A stretch of DNA of 39,785 bases from Alphaproteobacteria bacterium. Lineage in GTDB: Bacteria > Pseudomonadota > Alphaproteobacteria > Rs-D84. The translations under genes and the position numbers were made by a program. The stretch's first letter is position 1; every line of letters begins with the position of its first letter. Location of the stretch: NCBI GenBank assembly GCA_017528045.1, contig JAFXPG010000008.1, positions 1 to 39,785 on the forward strand, written 5' to 3'. The notes below the pieces were generated by a model, which saw nothing but the letters and a program-made list of their open reading frames with translations, was not told the origin of the DNA and did not search any database. Below are positions 24,653 through 33,101 of the stretch, piece by piece.

Positions 24653-24713
24653 CCCTGTGTGCGGTATGCACAAGGAACATCAACCGGCGAGTTTCGCTCT
24701 TGATGGCGGTTTT
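24653..24713 (+). promoter_or_regulatory. Structured rpsP leader with competing hairpins
   Basis: Hairpin one: TGTGC (24658-24662) with GCACA (24668-24672). Hairpin two: CATCAA (24678-24683) with TTGATG (24700-24705), enclosing GCGA/TCGC. An alternative stem, AACCG (24682-24686) with CGGTT (24707-24711), overlaps the CATCAA arm and is followed by TTGTTTG. This could be a ribosomal protein autoregulation site or attenuator. A 25-codon frame (24666-24743) also spans it without a clear ribosome site. Confidence 0.45.
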
Positions 24714-24767
24714 GTTTGTGGCATTTATGGGAAAAACAGATAACAAAAAAACAAGGAGCAAAATAAA

Positions 24768-25205
24768 ATGGCAACAGTTATCAGATTAGCACGTTATGGT
24801 GCAAAAAAACGTCCTTATTATCATGTAGTTGTTACAGATTCTCGTAACGCACGTAATTCAGGCGCTATCTTGGAAACAATTGGTAAATACAACCCTATGT
24901 TAGCAAAAGATGATGCTAAACGCGTTGTTTTAGATATTGAAAAAGTAAAATCTTGGATGGCAAAAGGTGCAAAACCATCTGACCGTGTTTACAAATTCTT
25001 GGTAAACGCAGGTTTGGTTGCAGCAAAACCAATTCCAACACAAACAAAGAAAAATCAACCTTCTGAAAAAACACAAATGAAAGCTAAAGATAAAGCTGAC
25101 AAATTAGCTAAAATTGCAGAAGAAAAAGCAGCTGCTGAAGCTGCTGCCAAGGCTGCCGCAGAAGCACCTGTTGAAGAAGCTGCATCAGAATCTGTTGCTG
25201 AATAA
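24768..25205 (+). CDS. rpsP: 30S ribosomal protein bS16 with long C-terminal extension
   Basis: bS16 assembles the 16S 5' domain. Residues 1-85 are the usual protein (MATVIRLARYGAKKRPYYHVV, ETIGKYNPM, KGAKPSDRVYKFL). The remaining 60 residues form a Lys/Ala/Glu-rich helical tail of the kind seen in several alphaproteobacteria. Total is 145 aa against about 82 in E. coli. AAGGAG precedes the ATG. It is the first gene of the rpsP-rimM-trmD-rplS operon. Confidence 0.97.
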   Translation: MATVIRLARYGAKKRPYYHVVVTDSRNARNSGAILETIGKYNPMLAKDDAKRVVLDIEKVKSWMAKGAKPSDRVYKFLVNAGLVAAKPIPTQTKKNQPSEKTQMKAKDKADKLAKIAEEKAAAEAAAKAAAEAPVEEAASESVAE

Positions 25206-25219
25206 TATTTTGCTTAAAA

Positions 25220-25241
25220 ACTTGGCGGGTAACCGCCAAGT
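25220..25241 (+). promoter_or_regulatory. GNRA-capped hairpin between rpsP and rimM
   Basis: ACTTGGCGG-GTAA-CCGCCAAGT is a perfect 9-bp stem with a GTAA tetraloop. Only ATACTTTTG follows, so it is more likely an mRNA stability or partial attenuation element than a full terminator. Confidence 0.55.
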
Positions 25242-25252
25242 ATACTTTTGAA

Positions 25253-25714
25253 ATGAACATTGAAGACAAAATATTGGTTGGAAAAATAGTTGCACCACAA
25301 GGTATTCGTGGTGAATGTCGCGTTCAAACTTTTTCATCTAAACCAACAGATTTTCAAAAATTTCATATTATTTCAGCAAAATTTAACAGCGAACAATTTC
25401 ATTTTGTTCGCGTATTAAAACAAAATGTTATCATTGCCAAAATAGATGGTTTTGATGACAGAAACGCAATTGAATCTTTACGTGGTACAGAATTGTTTAT
25501 TTCACACGAAGATTTACCAAATTTAAAAGAAAACGAATACTATCAATCTGATTTGATTGGATTTGAAGTTATTCGTGGTGATAAAAAAATTGGTATCGTT
25601 GACGGTTTTCAAAACTTTGGTGCTGGCGATATCATAGAATTAGATAACGGAGAGATGGTTTCTTTTAAAAACGCAGATGTTGATATAAAAAATAAAACAA
25701 TAGTCGTATTGTAA
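25253..25714 (+). CDS. rimM: Ribosome maturation factor RimM
   Basis: RimM binds uS19 and helps 16S 3' domain maturation. The 153-aa protein shows VGKIVAPQGIRGECRVQTFSSKP at the start, the FDDRNAIESLRGTELFI block, and the PRC barrel (ENEYYQSDLIGFEV, GDIIELDNGEMVSF). Slightly short for the family. The ribosome site is weak; the upstream hairpin may affect its expression. Confidence 0.94.
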   Translation: MNIEDKILVGKIVAPQGIRGECRVQTFSSKPTDFQKFHIISAKFNSEQFHFVRVLKQNVIIAKIDGFDDRNAIESLRGTELFISHEDLPNLKENEYYQSDLIGFEVIRGDKKIGIVDGFQNFGAGDIIELDNGEMVSFKNADVDIKNKTIVVL

Positions 25715-25729
25715 CCAAGGAAAGAAACG

Positions 25730-26188
25730 ATGGCTAATCTCTTAAATTTTGAAGTAAGTGGAACTTTGACAGATAAAAAATTCAACAACGTAGTAAGAGC
25801 TATTATGGATTTTGCTGATAAACAATTGTTGAAATATCATCATCTTATAGATGATAAAAAATATAAAAGATATCATGAAATTCATGGATATTTGGAACAA
25901 GGTTTAAACAAAAAATATTATGCAGTATCAAAACGCACTTTTGTATGTGATTTAATGGATTTAACCTATCAATTTCCTATCAAGGCACCAATGGTCAGAA
26001 AAAAAGTCAAAGATTATTTGGAATCGCAAATCAATATGTACAGTTTAAATGAACGTCCATATACAAATGCAATTCCGGGCTATCCATACAAATCTACTAA
26101 CATTGTAGATTTGTTAGAAGAAGTTGAAATAGTTAGAAAAGAAAGATACGAATCTGGACTTTCTAGACAAAAATATAACGGCAGATAA
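25730..26188 (+). CDS. Hypothetical protein, 152 aa, inside the rpsP-rplS operon
   Basis: I do not recognise this soluble, basic, Tyr- and Lys-rich protein. It has DKKFNNVVRAIMDFADKQLLKYHHLI and YQFPIKAPMVRKKVKDYLESQ, which should be helical. AAGGAAAG lies before the ATG, 15 bases after rimM. It is cotranscribed with ribosome genes, so a role linked to translation is possible but unproven. Confidence 0.75.
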   Translation: MANLLNFEVSGTLTDKKFNNVVRAIMDFADKQLLKYHHLIDDKKYKRYHEIHGYLEQGLNKKYYAVSKRTFVCDLMDLTYQFPIKAPMVRKKVKDYLESQINMYSLNERPYTNAIPGYPYKSTNIVDLLEEVEIVRKERYESGLSRQKYNGR

Positions 26189-26204
26189 TATAAAGATTGA
26201 TAAA

Positions 26205-26390
26205 ATGTTTACAGACAAACCTATGGCAAAAAAATGTCCGCAAATGTCTAATTCAGATATTGTATGTCGAAGATCTTTGGTATATCAAGCATTACATGGT
26301 GTTGAATTGTCATACGAATCAACTTTTAAATTAGATGTCATAATCAAAGAAGTTTGTGATTTTTGTATAAAACAAAATACCGCAAGATAA
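26205..26390 (+). CDS. Small Cys-rich protein, 61 aa, paralogue-like to the next gene
   Basis: It has four separated Cys positions: KKCPQ, IVCRR and EVCDFC near the C terminus, ending CIKQNTAR. The end resembles the end of the next protein (ICNNCKLSQKAR): C-x2-C-x3-Q-x-A-R. A zinc- or iron-binding fold is plausible. The start could be ATG 26223. The ribosome site is weak. Function unknown. Confidence 0.65.
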   Translation: MFTDKPMAKKCPQMSNSDIVCRRSLVYQALHGVELSYESTFKLDVIIKEVCDFCIKQNTAR

Positions 26391-26406
26391 AAAACAGGAT
26401 TTATAA

Positions 26407-26655
26407 ATGACAAATCGTTTCAGAATCAGTTTACCAGTTATCAGTATAGAATGCAACAAAGACAGTCTTGCAGATGCTTTTCACACAAAATGTCCACTAA
26501 AAAAATATCTTGATTCTGATGAAAGTGTATATGTTGCATGGCCAAATGAAAACAGATTATTACCAAACACAAATGATTTTCAACACGCATGTGATGACAT
26601 AGAAAAAATACGTGAAATTTGTAATAATTGTAAATTATCCCAAAAGGCAAGATAA
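26407..26655 (+). CDS. Small Cys-rich protein, 82 aa
   Basis: It has TKCPLKKY in the middle, QHACDDIEK and a C-terminal ICNNCKLSQKAR, repeating the C-P, C, C-x2-C order of the preceding gene. AGGAT precedes the ATG, and its stop is two bases before trmD. The order and C-terminal motif suggest a diverged duplicate. It is likely a metal-binding protein; function is unknown. Confidence 0.7.
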   Translation: MTNRFRISLPVISIECNKDSLADAFHTKCPLKKYLDSDESVYVAWPNENRLLPNTNDFQHACDDIEKIREICNNCKLSQKAR

Positions 26656-26657
26656 AA

Positions 26658-27332
26658 ATGCATTTTAATATATTGACTGTTTTTCCAGAAATGTTTCCAG
26701 GCACCCTTGATAAAGGTGTTGTTGGGCGTGCTTTAGATAAAAACATATGGTCTTATAAAGCAATTAATATACGTGATTTTGCAATTAATAATTATGGTTC
26801 TGTTGATGATGAACAGTTTGGTGGTGGTGCCGGAATGGTTATGCGTCCTGATGTTTTGGGAAACGCAATAGATTCCATTAAAAACAAGGGAAAAATCATA
26901 TTCTTTTCACCACGCGGCAAACAGTTAAATCAAAAATTAGTGCACGAATACGCAAAATATGATACAATTACCCTGCTTTGTGGTCGCTATGAAGGTATTG
27001 ATCAACGTATTATTGATGAATATGACATAGAAGAATTATCCATAGGCGATTATGTATTATCTGGTGGAGAAATAGCAGCACAAGTTTTTATTGACAGTTG
27101 CGTTCGCGTGTTAGATAATGTATTGGGTGGCGGTGCAGATGCCGTCCAAAATGAAAGTTTCGAAATCGGCGGGCTTGAATGGCCATTATACACCCGTCCG
27201 TCAGTATGGCGTGGACACAAAGTCCCAGAAGTCCTGCTGTCCGGTCACCATGGCAATATCGAACGGTGGCGGAAACAACAATCGGACGAAATAACAAAAG
27301 AACGTCGTCCGGATTTAATAAAGGAAAAATGA
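26658..27332 (+). CDS. trmD: tRNA (guanine37-N1)-methyltransferase TrmD
   Basis: TrmD makes m1G37 in tRNAs and prevents frameshifts. The 224-aa protein shows [30 protein letters not shown], the trefoil knot [15 protein letters not shown] with [14 protein letters not shown] (about 112-143), and the C-terminal [24 protein letters not shown] split by one linker. AAGG precedes the ATG. Confidence 0.97.
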   Translation: MHFNILTVFPEMFPGTLDKGVVGRALDKNIWSYKAINIRDFAINNYGSVDDEQFGGGAGMVMRPDVLGNAIDSIKNKGKIIFFSPRGKQLNQKLVHEYAKYDTITLLCGRYEGIDQRIIDEYDIEELSIGDYVLSGGEIAAQVFIDSCVRVLDNVLGGGADAVQNESFEIGGLEWPLYTRPSVWRGHKVPEVLLSGHHGNIERWRKQQSDEITKERRPDLIKEK

Positions 27333-27333
27333 A

Positions 27334-27723
27334 ATGAGCATTATTAAAAAAATTGAACAAGAACAAGTTGCAAAATTAAAAGGCGACAAAGTTATTCCTG
27401 CTTTTAAAGCTGGGGATACAGTTAAAGTTCATGTTAAAATTAAAGATGGTGATAAATTCCGTATTCAAATGTTTGAAGGTGTAGTTATTGCACGTGATGG
27501 CGGAAACGGAAACAATGCTTCTTTCACTGTACGTCGTGAATCTTATGGCGTTGGTGTAGAACGTAAATTCCCATTATATTCACCAGCAATCGAAAAGATC
27601 GAAAAAGTTCGCGTTGGTAAAGTACGCCGTTCTAAATTGTTCTTCTTACGTGGATTGTCTGGTAAGAAAGCTCGTATTGTTGAAGATTTGTCTGCTAATG
27701 CCAAAAAAGGCTCTGAAGATTAA
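27334..27723 (+). CDS. rplS: 50S ribosomal protein bL19
   Basis: bL19 lies at the subunit interface. The 129-aa protein shows [57 protein letters not shown] and the basic end [24 protein letters not shown] overlaps the trmD end. It is the last ribosomal gene of the operon. Confidence 0.97.
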   Translation: MSIIKKIEQEQVAKLKGDKVIPAFKAGDTVKVHVKIKDGDKFRIQMFEGVVIARDGGNGNNASFTVRRESYGVGVERKFPLYSPAIEKIEKVRVGKVRRSKLFFLRGLSGKKARIVEDLSANAKKGSED

Positions 27724-27741
27724 TCTTTATATATAAAAAAT

Positions 27742-27805
27742 AACAGGGGTTAAAAATGAGAATACTTAAAAAACTATTTTTCGTTTTGACACCCCTGTTT
27801 TTGTT
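27742..27805 (+). terminator. Hairpin spanning the DUF2155 ribosome site, with T-rich tail
   Basis: AACAGGGGT (27742-27750) pairs perfectly with ACCCCTGTT (27791-27799), then TTTGTTTT. The left arm contains the GGGG that serves as the ribosome site of the next gene, and the loop contains its ATG. It could end rplS transcripts or block translation of the next gene. Confidence 0.5.
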
Positions 27806-28118
27806 TTCAAATACAAATTCTGCTTTTGCATATATTGAAAAAGATACTGCAATTATTCGTGTTATGAATAAAGCAGCAGGGAAAACACAACAAATATCTA
27901 TACCTGTTGGTAAAAATACAAAAGTTGAAGGTCTTGATATATTGGTAAGAAATTGCAAACAAAGTGATCCTTTTGATGCAGAAAATTACTTTGTGTTTTT
28001 AGAAATATATACAAAAACAGACGGACGTATTTTCAGTGGCTGGATGAACAGAAACGAACCTGGGGAAAATCCGTTACAAAATGATACTTATGATGTTTGG
28101 ATTGAAAAGTGTGAATAA
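27756..28118 (+). CDS. DUF2155 periplasmic protein
   Basis: DUF2155 is an alphaproteobacterial family of unknown function. The 120-aa protein has a signal peptide (MRILKKLFFVLTPLFLFSNTNSAFA) and the family blocks AIIRVMNKAAGKTQQISIPVG, ILVRNCKQS, GRIFSGWMN and YDVWIEKCE, with the two conserved cysteines probably disulfide bonded. Three further genes follow with little or no spacing. Confidence 0.88.
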   Translation: MRILKKLFFVLTPLFLFSNTNSAFAYIEKDTAIIRVMNKAAGKTQQISIPVGKNTKVEGLDILVRNCKQSDPFDAENYFVFLEIYTKTDGRIFSGWMNRNEPGENPLQNDTYDVWIEKCE

Positions 28119-28120
28119 AC

Positions 28121-28456
28121 ATGAATACAGCAAGAACTCGTAAAATCAGACGATTTATAAAAATATCTGTTGCTTTGGTGATAGTGTTCTTATTAATAAT
28201 TTCTGCTTTTTTTGTACAACATTCACGTACATTTGAAAATAACAGCTTGTCTAAATGGTCACAAATAACAGATACACAACGTATTTCTACACTTGAACGA
28301 ATTGTTAAAGAATCAGAAAACCAAGATTTAATAATATCTTGCGTAACAAAGATTGCACAATTACCAGATTCAAATGAAATGATTATTCGAGATGCCATCT
28401 CTTTGTGTTATAATGGTATTAAATTGAACAGAAATACCAGAAATGAAAATCAATAA
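28121..28456 (+). CDS. Small single-span membrane protein, unknown
   Basis: The 111-aa protein has a basic start (MNTARTRKIRRFIK), one membrane span (about 15-34, ISVALVIVFLLIISAFF), then a helical periplasmic domain. It starts two bases after the DUF2155 stop and overlaps the next start by 14 bases, so the genes are translated together. I do not recognise a family. Confidence 0.75.
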   Translation: MNTARTRKIRRFIKISVALVIVFLLIISAFFVQHSRTFENNSLSKWSQITDTQRISTLERIVKESENQDLIISCVTKIAQLPDSNEMIIRDAISLCYNGIKLNRNTRNENQ

Positions 28457-29135
28457 AAACATCATATTTTTTGCGTTTATATTATACGGTTGTTCATCTG
28501 TTGATTATATTGGTGAACAATATCTAGGTGTAAAATATATAAATAATCCACTTGGTGAAGAAAAAGCACCTGATTTTGATCCATTAATACGAACAGATGC
28601 TTTTGATTGTACAACTTTTGTTGAAACAACTTTGGCAAATGGTAATTTGGAAAAACTGACAAAAATTAGATATAAAAATGGTAATATAGATTTTATAAAC
28701 CGTAACCATTTTATAGAATCAGATTGGCTAAATAACAATTCAGATATTGTTGAAAACATCAGCCACAAATATGGTAAAACAAATGTCAGAACAGTTGTAA
28801 TTGACAAACAAAATTGGTTAAAGAAGAATTATGGTATAAACAAAGAAATAAAAAAACAAACTGTAAATCTAGAATATTTATCTTATTCTGAAATATCAGA
28901 AATAAAAAACAAAGAAACATTGATAGTGTTGTTTATATCTGGGAAACCTGATTTTTATGATAAAATAGGATCTGATTTAGCGGTTGTTCATATGGGATTT
29001 TTATTAGAGAACGGAAAATTAAGACATGCTTCCAGAAAACAAGGATGTGTAATAGATGTTGATTTTAAAGAATATATGAATACACTTAAACAGAACAAGA
29101 ATAATATAGGAATATCTTTGGTGAAAATAAAATGA
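28443..29135 (+). CDS. DUF1460 (NlpC/P60-like) lipoprotein, putative amidase
   Basis: DUF1460 proteins are papain-like peptidoglycan or amide hydrolases. The 230-aa protein has a lipoprotein signal (FFAFILYGC, Cys17), the catalytic Cys56 in AFDCTTFVE and His183 in VVHMGFLLENGKLRHAS. YLGVKYINNPLGEE before the Cys is a usual family block. It is probably anchored to a membrane facing the periplasm. It overlaps tsaD by four bases (ATGA). Confidence 0.85.
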   Translation: MKINKNIIFFAFILYGCSSVDYIGEQYLGVKYINNPLGEEKAPDFDPLIRTDAFDCTTFVETTLANGNLEKLTKIRYKNGNIDFINRNHFIESDWLNNNSDIVENISHKYGKTNVRTVVIDKQNWLKKNYGINKEIKKQTVNLEYLSYSEISEIKNKETLIVLFISGKPDFYDKIGSDLAVVHMGFLLENGKLRHASRKQGCVIDVDFKEYMNTLKQNKNNIGISLVKIK

Positions 29136-30265
29136 ATACAGAAGAAAAAATAATTCGTATGGATATGGGACAAAGCACAGAACACGAACATCAAGATTCA
29201 GATAAAAGAATATTATGTTTAGGTATAGAATCTTCATGCGATGAAACCAGTGCTGCAATTGTTGATAACGACAGAAATATTCTGGCTCATATAATTTATT
29301 CACAAATTCCTGAACATCAAAAATACGGTGGTGTAGTTCCTGAATTGGCCGCACGCGCACATATATTAGCAGTTGATGAAGTTATAAGATTAACATTAGA
29401 ACGCGCCGGCAAAACCATAGATGATATTGATGTAATAGCGGCTACTGCTGGTCCTGGTTTGATTGGCGGTGTATTAATTGGTTGGATGGCTGCAACAGGT
29501 ATTGCAAACGCAAAAAACAAACCTTTGGTTGCTGTTAATCATCTAGAAGGACATGCGTTGGTTCCAAGATTACAAGCAGCATCTGCAACCGATTCTGCAA
29601 CAAATATAGATGTAGAATTTCCTTATTTGTTAATGCTGGCTTCTGGTGGGCATTGTCAAATATTATTAGTTCATGGTGTAGGTAAATATGAATTAATTGG
29701 TCAAACTTTGGATGACAGTGCCGGTGAAGCATATGACAAAATTGCAAAAATGTTGGGACTTGGATATCCTGGTGGACCAATAGTTGATAAACGTGCGCAA
29801 ATTGGTGACATGAAAAGATTTGCTTTTCCGCGTCCATTATGTGATAAACCAGGATGTGATTTTTCGTTTTCTGGTATAAAAACAGCTGCACGTATGATGT
29901 TAGATAAAACACCTGAATCAGATATTAATGACCAATTTATAAATGATTTTTGTGCATCTTTTCAAGCTGCAGTCGTAGATTGCATAATTAACCGTTTAAC
30001 CAATGCTTTGAAAGATAAGCGCGTAAAATCTGTCGCACCTAAAACAATGGTTGTGGCTGGGGGTGTTGCTAAAAACAGTGCTATCCGTTCAGCTATGGAA
30101 AAATTAGCAAATAAATTCAATATGCAATTTGCTGCACCACCAATGTCTTTATGTACGGACAACGGTGCAATGATTGCGTGGGCAGGCATAGAAAATTATA
30201 AAATTGGCAACATTGTAAAAGAACCTGTTGCTCCACGTCCACGTTGGCCTTTGACAGAATTATAA
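29132..30265 (+). CDS. tsaD: tRNA N6-adenosine threonylcarbamoyltransferase TsaD
   Basis: TsaD transfers threonylcarbamoyl to A37 of ANN-decoding tRNAs. The family begins at residue 27 (ILCLGIESSCDETSAA); the 26 residues before it are an unusual polar extension (HEHQDSDK), and ATG codons at residues 10 or 12 could be the real start. Metal ligands His137 and His141 lie in VNHLEGH. Also seen are YGGVVPELAARAH, ASGGHCQILL and AGGVAKNSAIR. Confidence 0.95.
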   Translation: MNTEEKIIRMDMGQSTEHEHQDSDKRILCLGIESSCDETSAAIVDNDRNILAHIIYSQIPEHQKYGGVVPELAARAHILAVDEVIRLTLERAGKTIDDIDVIAATAGPGLIGGVLIGWMAATGIANAKNKPLVAVNHLEGHALVPRLQAASATDSATNIDVEFPYLLMLASGGHCQILLVHGVGKYELIGQTLDDSAGEAYDKIAKMLGLGYPGGPIVDKRAQIGDMKRFAFPRPLCDKPGCDFSFSGIKTAARMMLDKTPESDINDQFINDFCASFQAAVVDCIINRLTNALKDKRVKSVAPKTMVVAGGVAKNSAIRSAMEKLANKFNMQFAAPPMSLCTDNGAMIAWAGIENYKIGNIVKEPVAPRPRWPLTEL

Positions 30266-30267
30266 TA

Positions 30268-31200
30268 TTATCTTAAATTAGATACAGTATTTATTAAATA
30301 AACAGAATTAACAGCATTATTATATATTTTCTGTAAAGACAATATTGTTTCTTTTAATATTCTTTCATAAATAGCGACATTTTTAGTAGCAGCTAACAAT
30401 GAATTTCCCGTGTGTTGGATTGTTCGTAAATAATTAAATATTTCTATCATTGTTTTATCTTGATCTACCCTGACCTGATTTTTTCTTGGTATATTTTTAT
30501 ATATTTCTATTAATTTATTTATATCTAGCCATGGCAATCTTGATAAATCACTGTGGAACATGTAATAAGCACTTTCATATTTAGATTCTGTAAAATCTAT
30601 AATAGAAACCTTATTTGTCATTTCATCAAAGAATATATTGTTTTCATTCATATCACCATGAAAGAATACCAGAGACGGAGTTTTACCAGATTGTTTTTCT
30701 AATAAATCGTAAGCATTATTTACTATTGTGTATTCTTTTGCGGATAAAATTGGTTTTAATCTTTTTAATACTTCAAAAAAAGATAATTCATTATTATTTG
30801 TGGTTTGAAGTTGACTTAAAATATCTAACACAGGCAAAATTTCATTCATATCAGATATAAAATCAGCCAAAGAATGATATATAATTTCTTTTTGTTTTTG
30901 TGTCAAACCAGAAAAATATTCAACAGTTAAAGGCTTGCCCGAAACAAGTTCTTCTTGGACAAAAGTTTTTGGTGATTCAGACATTTTTATTGTTTTCGGA
31001 ATAAAATAACTGTCTTTTTCTTTTTTTTCTAATATACGGTCAACAGTATTTTTTGCATGTTTTTGGCGTTCAAACCACACTTTAACATGGGCATTATTTG
31101 TCGCCACAGGCATCTTAACCACATAATCACCATCACGATATACCCGACTGTCTCTAGGAATATTTGTATTTATTAAAATTGATTTATCTATTTCTGTCAT
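30268..31200 (-). CDS. APH/choline-kinase-like phosphotransferase
   Basis: The 310-aa protein has a kinase-like fold: VVKMP near the N terminus, FVQEELVSGKPL, the catalytic loop FFHGDMNENNIFFD and the metal motif VSIIDFTES. This matches small-molecule kinases such as aminoglycoside or choline/ethanolamine kinases. The substrate is unknown, and nothing nearby points to resistance. ATG 31200 is chosen over a TTG two codons upstream. It converges with tsaD, two bases apart, with no visible terminator. Confidence 0.8.
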   Translation of the reverse strand: MTEIDKSILINTNIPRDSRVYRDGDYVVKMPVATNNAHVKVWFERQKHAKNTVDRILEKKEKDSYFIPKTIKMSESPKTFVQEELVSGKPLTVEYFSGLTQKQKEIIYHSLADFISDMNEILPVLDILSQLQTTNNNELSFFEVLKRLKPILSAKEYTIVNNAYDLLEKQSGKTPSLVFFHGDMNENNIFFDEMTNKVSIIDFTESKYESAYYMFHSDLSRLPWLDINKLIEIYKNIPRKNQVRVDQDKTMIEIFNYLRTIQHTGNSLLAATKNVAIYERILKETILSLQKIYNNAVNSVYLINTVSNLR

Positions 31201-31229
31201 AGGCAAATTTTATCATAAATTAAATAAAA

Positions 31230-31258
31230 TTGAAATATTTTTTATATTTTGCTAGAAT
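31230..31258 (+). promoter_or_regulatory. xseA promoter
   Basis: TTGAAA (31230-31235), 17 bases, TAGAAT (31253-31258). An upstream ATG at 31230 lies inside it, which supports the later xseA start. Confidence 0.65.
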
Positions 31259-31289
31259 ACCAAAGCGTAAAACAAGCAAGCGATATACA

Positions 31290-32522
31290 ATGTTACAAAA
31301 ACCAGAACCTTTTGTAAAACCAGATATGATATTCAGTGTTTCTGATGCTTCTGCATTATTGAAAAATGTTGTAGAAACGGCTTTTCCTGAAATCAGAATT
31401 CGTGGTGAATTATCACAAATTACACGTGCTACGTCTGGTCATATGTATATGACAATAAAAGATTCAAACGCTGCTATTAATGCTATTATTTGGCGTGGAA
31501 CACCTGTAAATTTCAAATTAGAAGACGGTGCAGAAGTTATAGTCACAGGACGTTTTACAACTTACCCTGCTCGCAGTAATTATCAGATTATAATATCTTC
31601 TATTGAAATGGCGGGCGTTGGTGCAATTCTGAAAATGTTAGAAGACAGAAAACAAAAACTGGCAGCAGAAGGTTTGTTTGATGCTTCAAGAAAGAAAACT
31701 TTGCCACGTTTTCCTCAAACAATTGGTATCGTAACCAGTCCAACTGGTGCTGCTTTTCAAGACATTCAAAACAGATTACGAGAAAGATTTCCTGTACACG
31801 TATTATTATATCCTGCGACCGTTCAAGGCAATACCGCTGCATCAGAAGTTGCCGCAGGAATAGAATATTTCAACCGTATGAATAACGTCGATGTAATTAT
31901 CGTTGCACGCGGTGGTGGTGCTTTGGAAGATTTATTACCTTTTAGTGAAGAAATCGTTGTTCGTGCAGCAGCAGCTAGTCACATACCTCTTATTTCTGGT
32001 GTTGGACATGAACCAGATTGGATGTTGATTGATTTTGCTGCAGATGTTCGCGCACCTACCCCAACTGGTGCTGCAGAAATGGTTGTTCCAACAAAAATAT
32101 CTTTGATTCAAGAATTGGACAATCTATCGCATCGTTTAAATACAGCTTTGACAAATCAAATTATAAGTTTAAAACGAAATTTATCTGGTATAAACATCAA
32201 AAGTCCAAAACAAATATTAATGGAACAATCCCAAAGATTAGACGATATAACAAAAACTATGACGCTGATTATTAATTCAAAGATGCAAAATGCTTATCAA
32301 AAAATCGAATTAATATCACGTTTCCCTACAATTTTAGAAAACCGTTTTGCTGTATTAAATCAATCTGTAAATCATATTGGACAAATGTTAAATTCTTTGT
32401 CTTATAAAAACGTTTTACAACGTGGTTACGCTATTGTTCGTGATAAAGATAATAATATTATCAGCACATCTTCTGCTAAGCCTTCGTCTATAGAATTTGC
32501 GGATGGTGTTTTAGAATTGTAA
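31290..32522 (+). CDS. xseA: Exodeoxyribonuclease VII large subunit
   Basis: XseA is the catalytic subunit of the single-strand exonuclease Exo VII. ATG 31290 (MLQKPEPFVKP) gives 410 aa. The N-terminal OB fold reads IRGELSQITRATSGHMYMTIKD; the core shows IGIVTSPTGAAFQDI, DVIIVARGGGALEDLLPFSEE, SGVGHEPDWMLIDFAADVRAPTPTGAAE, then coiled coil and the end LQRGYAIV. xseB is not next to it here. Confidence 0.95.
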   Translation: MLQKPEPFVKPDMIFSVSDASALLKNVVETAFPEIRIRGELSQITRATSGHMYMTIKDSNAAINAIIWRGTPVNFKLEDGAEVIVTGRFTTYPARSNYQIIISSIEMAGVGAILKMLEDRKQKLAAEGLFDASRKKTLPRFPQTIGIVTSPTGAAFQDIQNRLRERFPVHVLLYPATVQGNTAASEVAAGIEYFNRMNNVDVIIVARGGGALEDLLPFSEEIVVRAAAASHIPLISGVGHEPDWMLIDFAADVRAPTPTGAAEMVVPTKISLIQELDNLSHRLNTALTNQIISLKRNLSGINIKSPKQILMEQSQRLDDITKTMTLIINSKMQNAYQKIELISRFPTILENRFAVLNQSVNHIGQMLNSLSYKNVLQRGYAIVRDKDNNIISTSSAKPSSIEFADGVLEL

Positions 32523-32566
32523 AATATTACGATATTATAATTGTATATTATTTTTATATAAAAAAT

Positions 32567-32595
32567 TGACAAATTGTATTTTTGTATTATATTAT
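32567..32595 (+). promoter_or_regulatory. Near-consensus promoter of the orphan gene
   Basis: TTGACA (32567-32572), 17 bases, TATTAT (32590-32595): eleven of twelve consensus bases. Confidence 0.8.
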
Positions 32596-32617
32596 GCTTA
32601 ACAAAAGGAGCAATATA

Positions 32618-33076
32618 ATGAAAAACAATATAAAATCAAAGGAAAAACAAGAAGGCAAGATGCCTGATTTCGTGTATAAAATACCAACGGTTGAAAAGTC
32701 TATCAGCTGGAATTCTGCATTATGGATATATAATGTTGTGCTGTTGAATGATGTTACAGTCGACATTACAAACACCTTTGACGACTGTTATCGTATGTTA
32801 GTAAAAATTGATGACAAAGTCCTTTTTGAATTTATAGAAGACATAGCCGCTCTGCGAGCTTGTATTTATACAGGTAAAAACGATTTAGTATGGGCAGCTA
32901 GTTACGACAACGATGACGACGCAAACAAAGAATTAAGTAAAGCTTTGGATGCAGCTTTCTTTAAAGGTACAGGAAGAAAACGCGTTATGCGAACAGCAAA
33001 AGAACTTCAAAATGAACCAGAGTTCAAACCAATATCATCCTATGTTTTACCAATATTACGTGGCAGAATTAAATAA
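32618..33076 (+). CDS. Hypothetical protein, 152 aa, strongly promoted orphan
   Basis: ATG 32618 is chosen because AGGAG lies upstream. I do not recognise the family. The soluble protein has ISWNSALWIYNVVLLNDVTV, DDCYRMLVKIDDKVLFEFIED and a basic end. A near-consensus promoter and its own terminator suggest a single, well-expressed gene. Confidence 0.75.
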   Translation: MKNNIKSKEKQEGKMPDFVYKIPTVEKSISWNSALWIYNVVLLNDVTVDITNTFDDCYRMLVKIDDKVLFEFIEDIAALRACIYTGKNDLVWAASYDNDDDANKELSKALDAAFFKGTGRKRVMRTAKELQNEPEFKPISSYVLPILRGRIK

Positions 33077-33101
33077 AAAAACGCCCATTCGGGCGTTTTT
33101 T
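33076..33101. terminator. Terminator shared with recN
   Basis: ACGCCC-ATTC-GGGCGT flanked by A and T runs. It overlaps the recN stop codon and can act on both strands. Confidence 0.9.

Noticed and set aside
24327-24761. 144-codon minus-strand frame
   Set aside because: It runs antisense to the HNH domain and the rpsP leader, has no ribosome site or recognisable motif, and the plus strand has clear catalytic residues.
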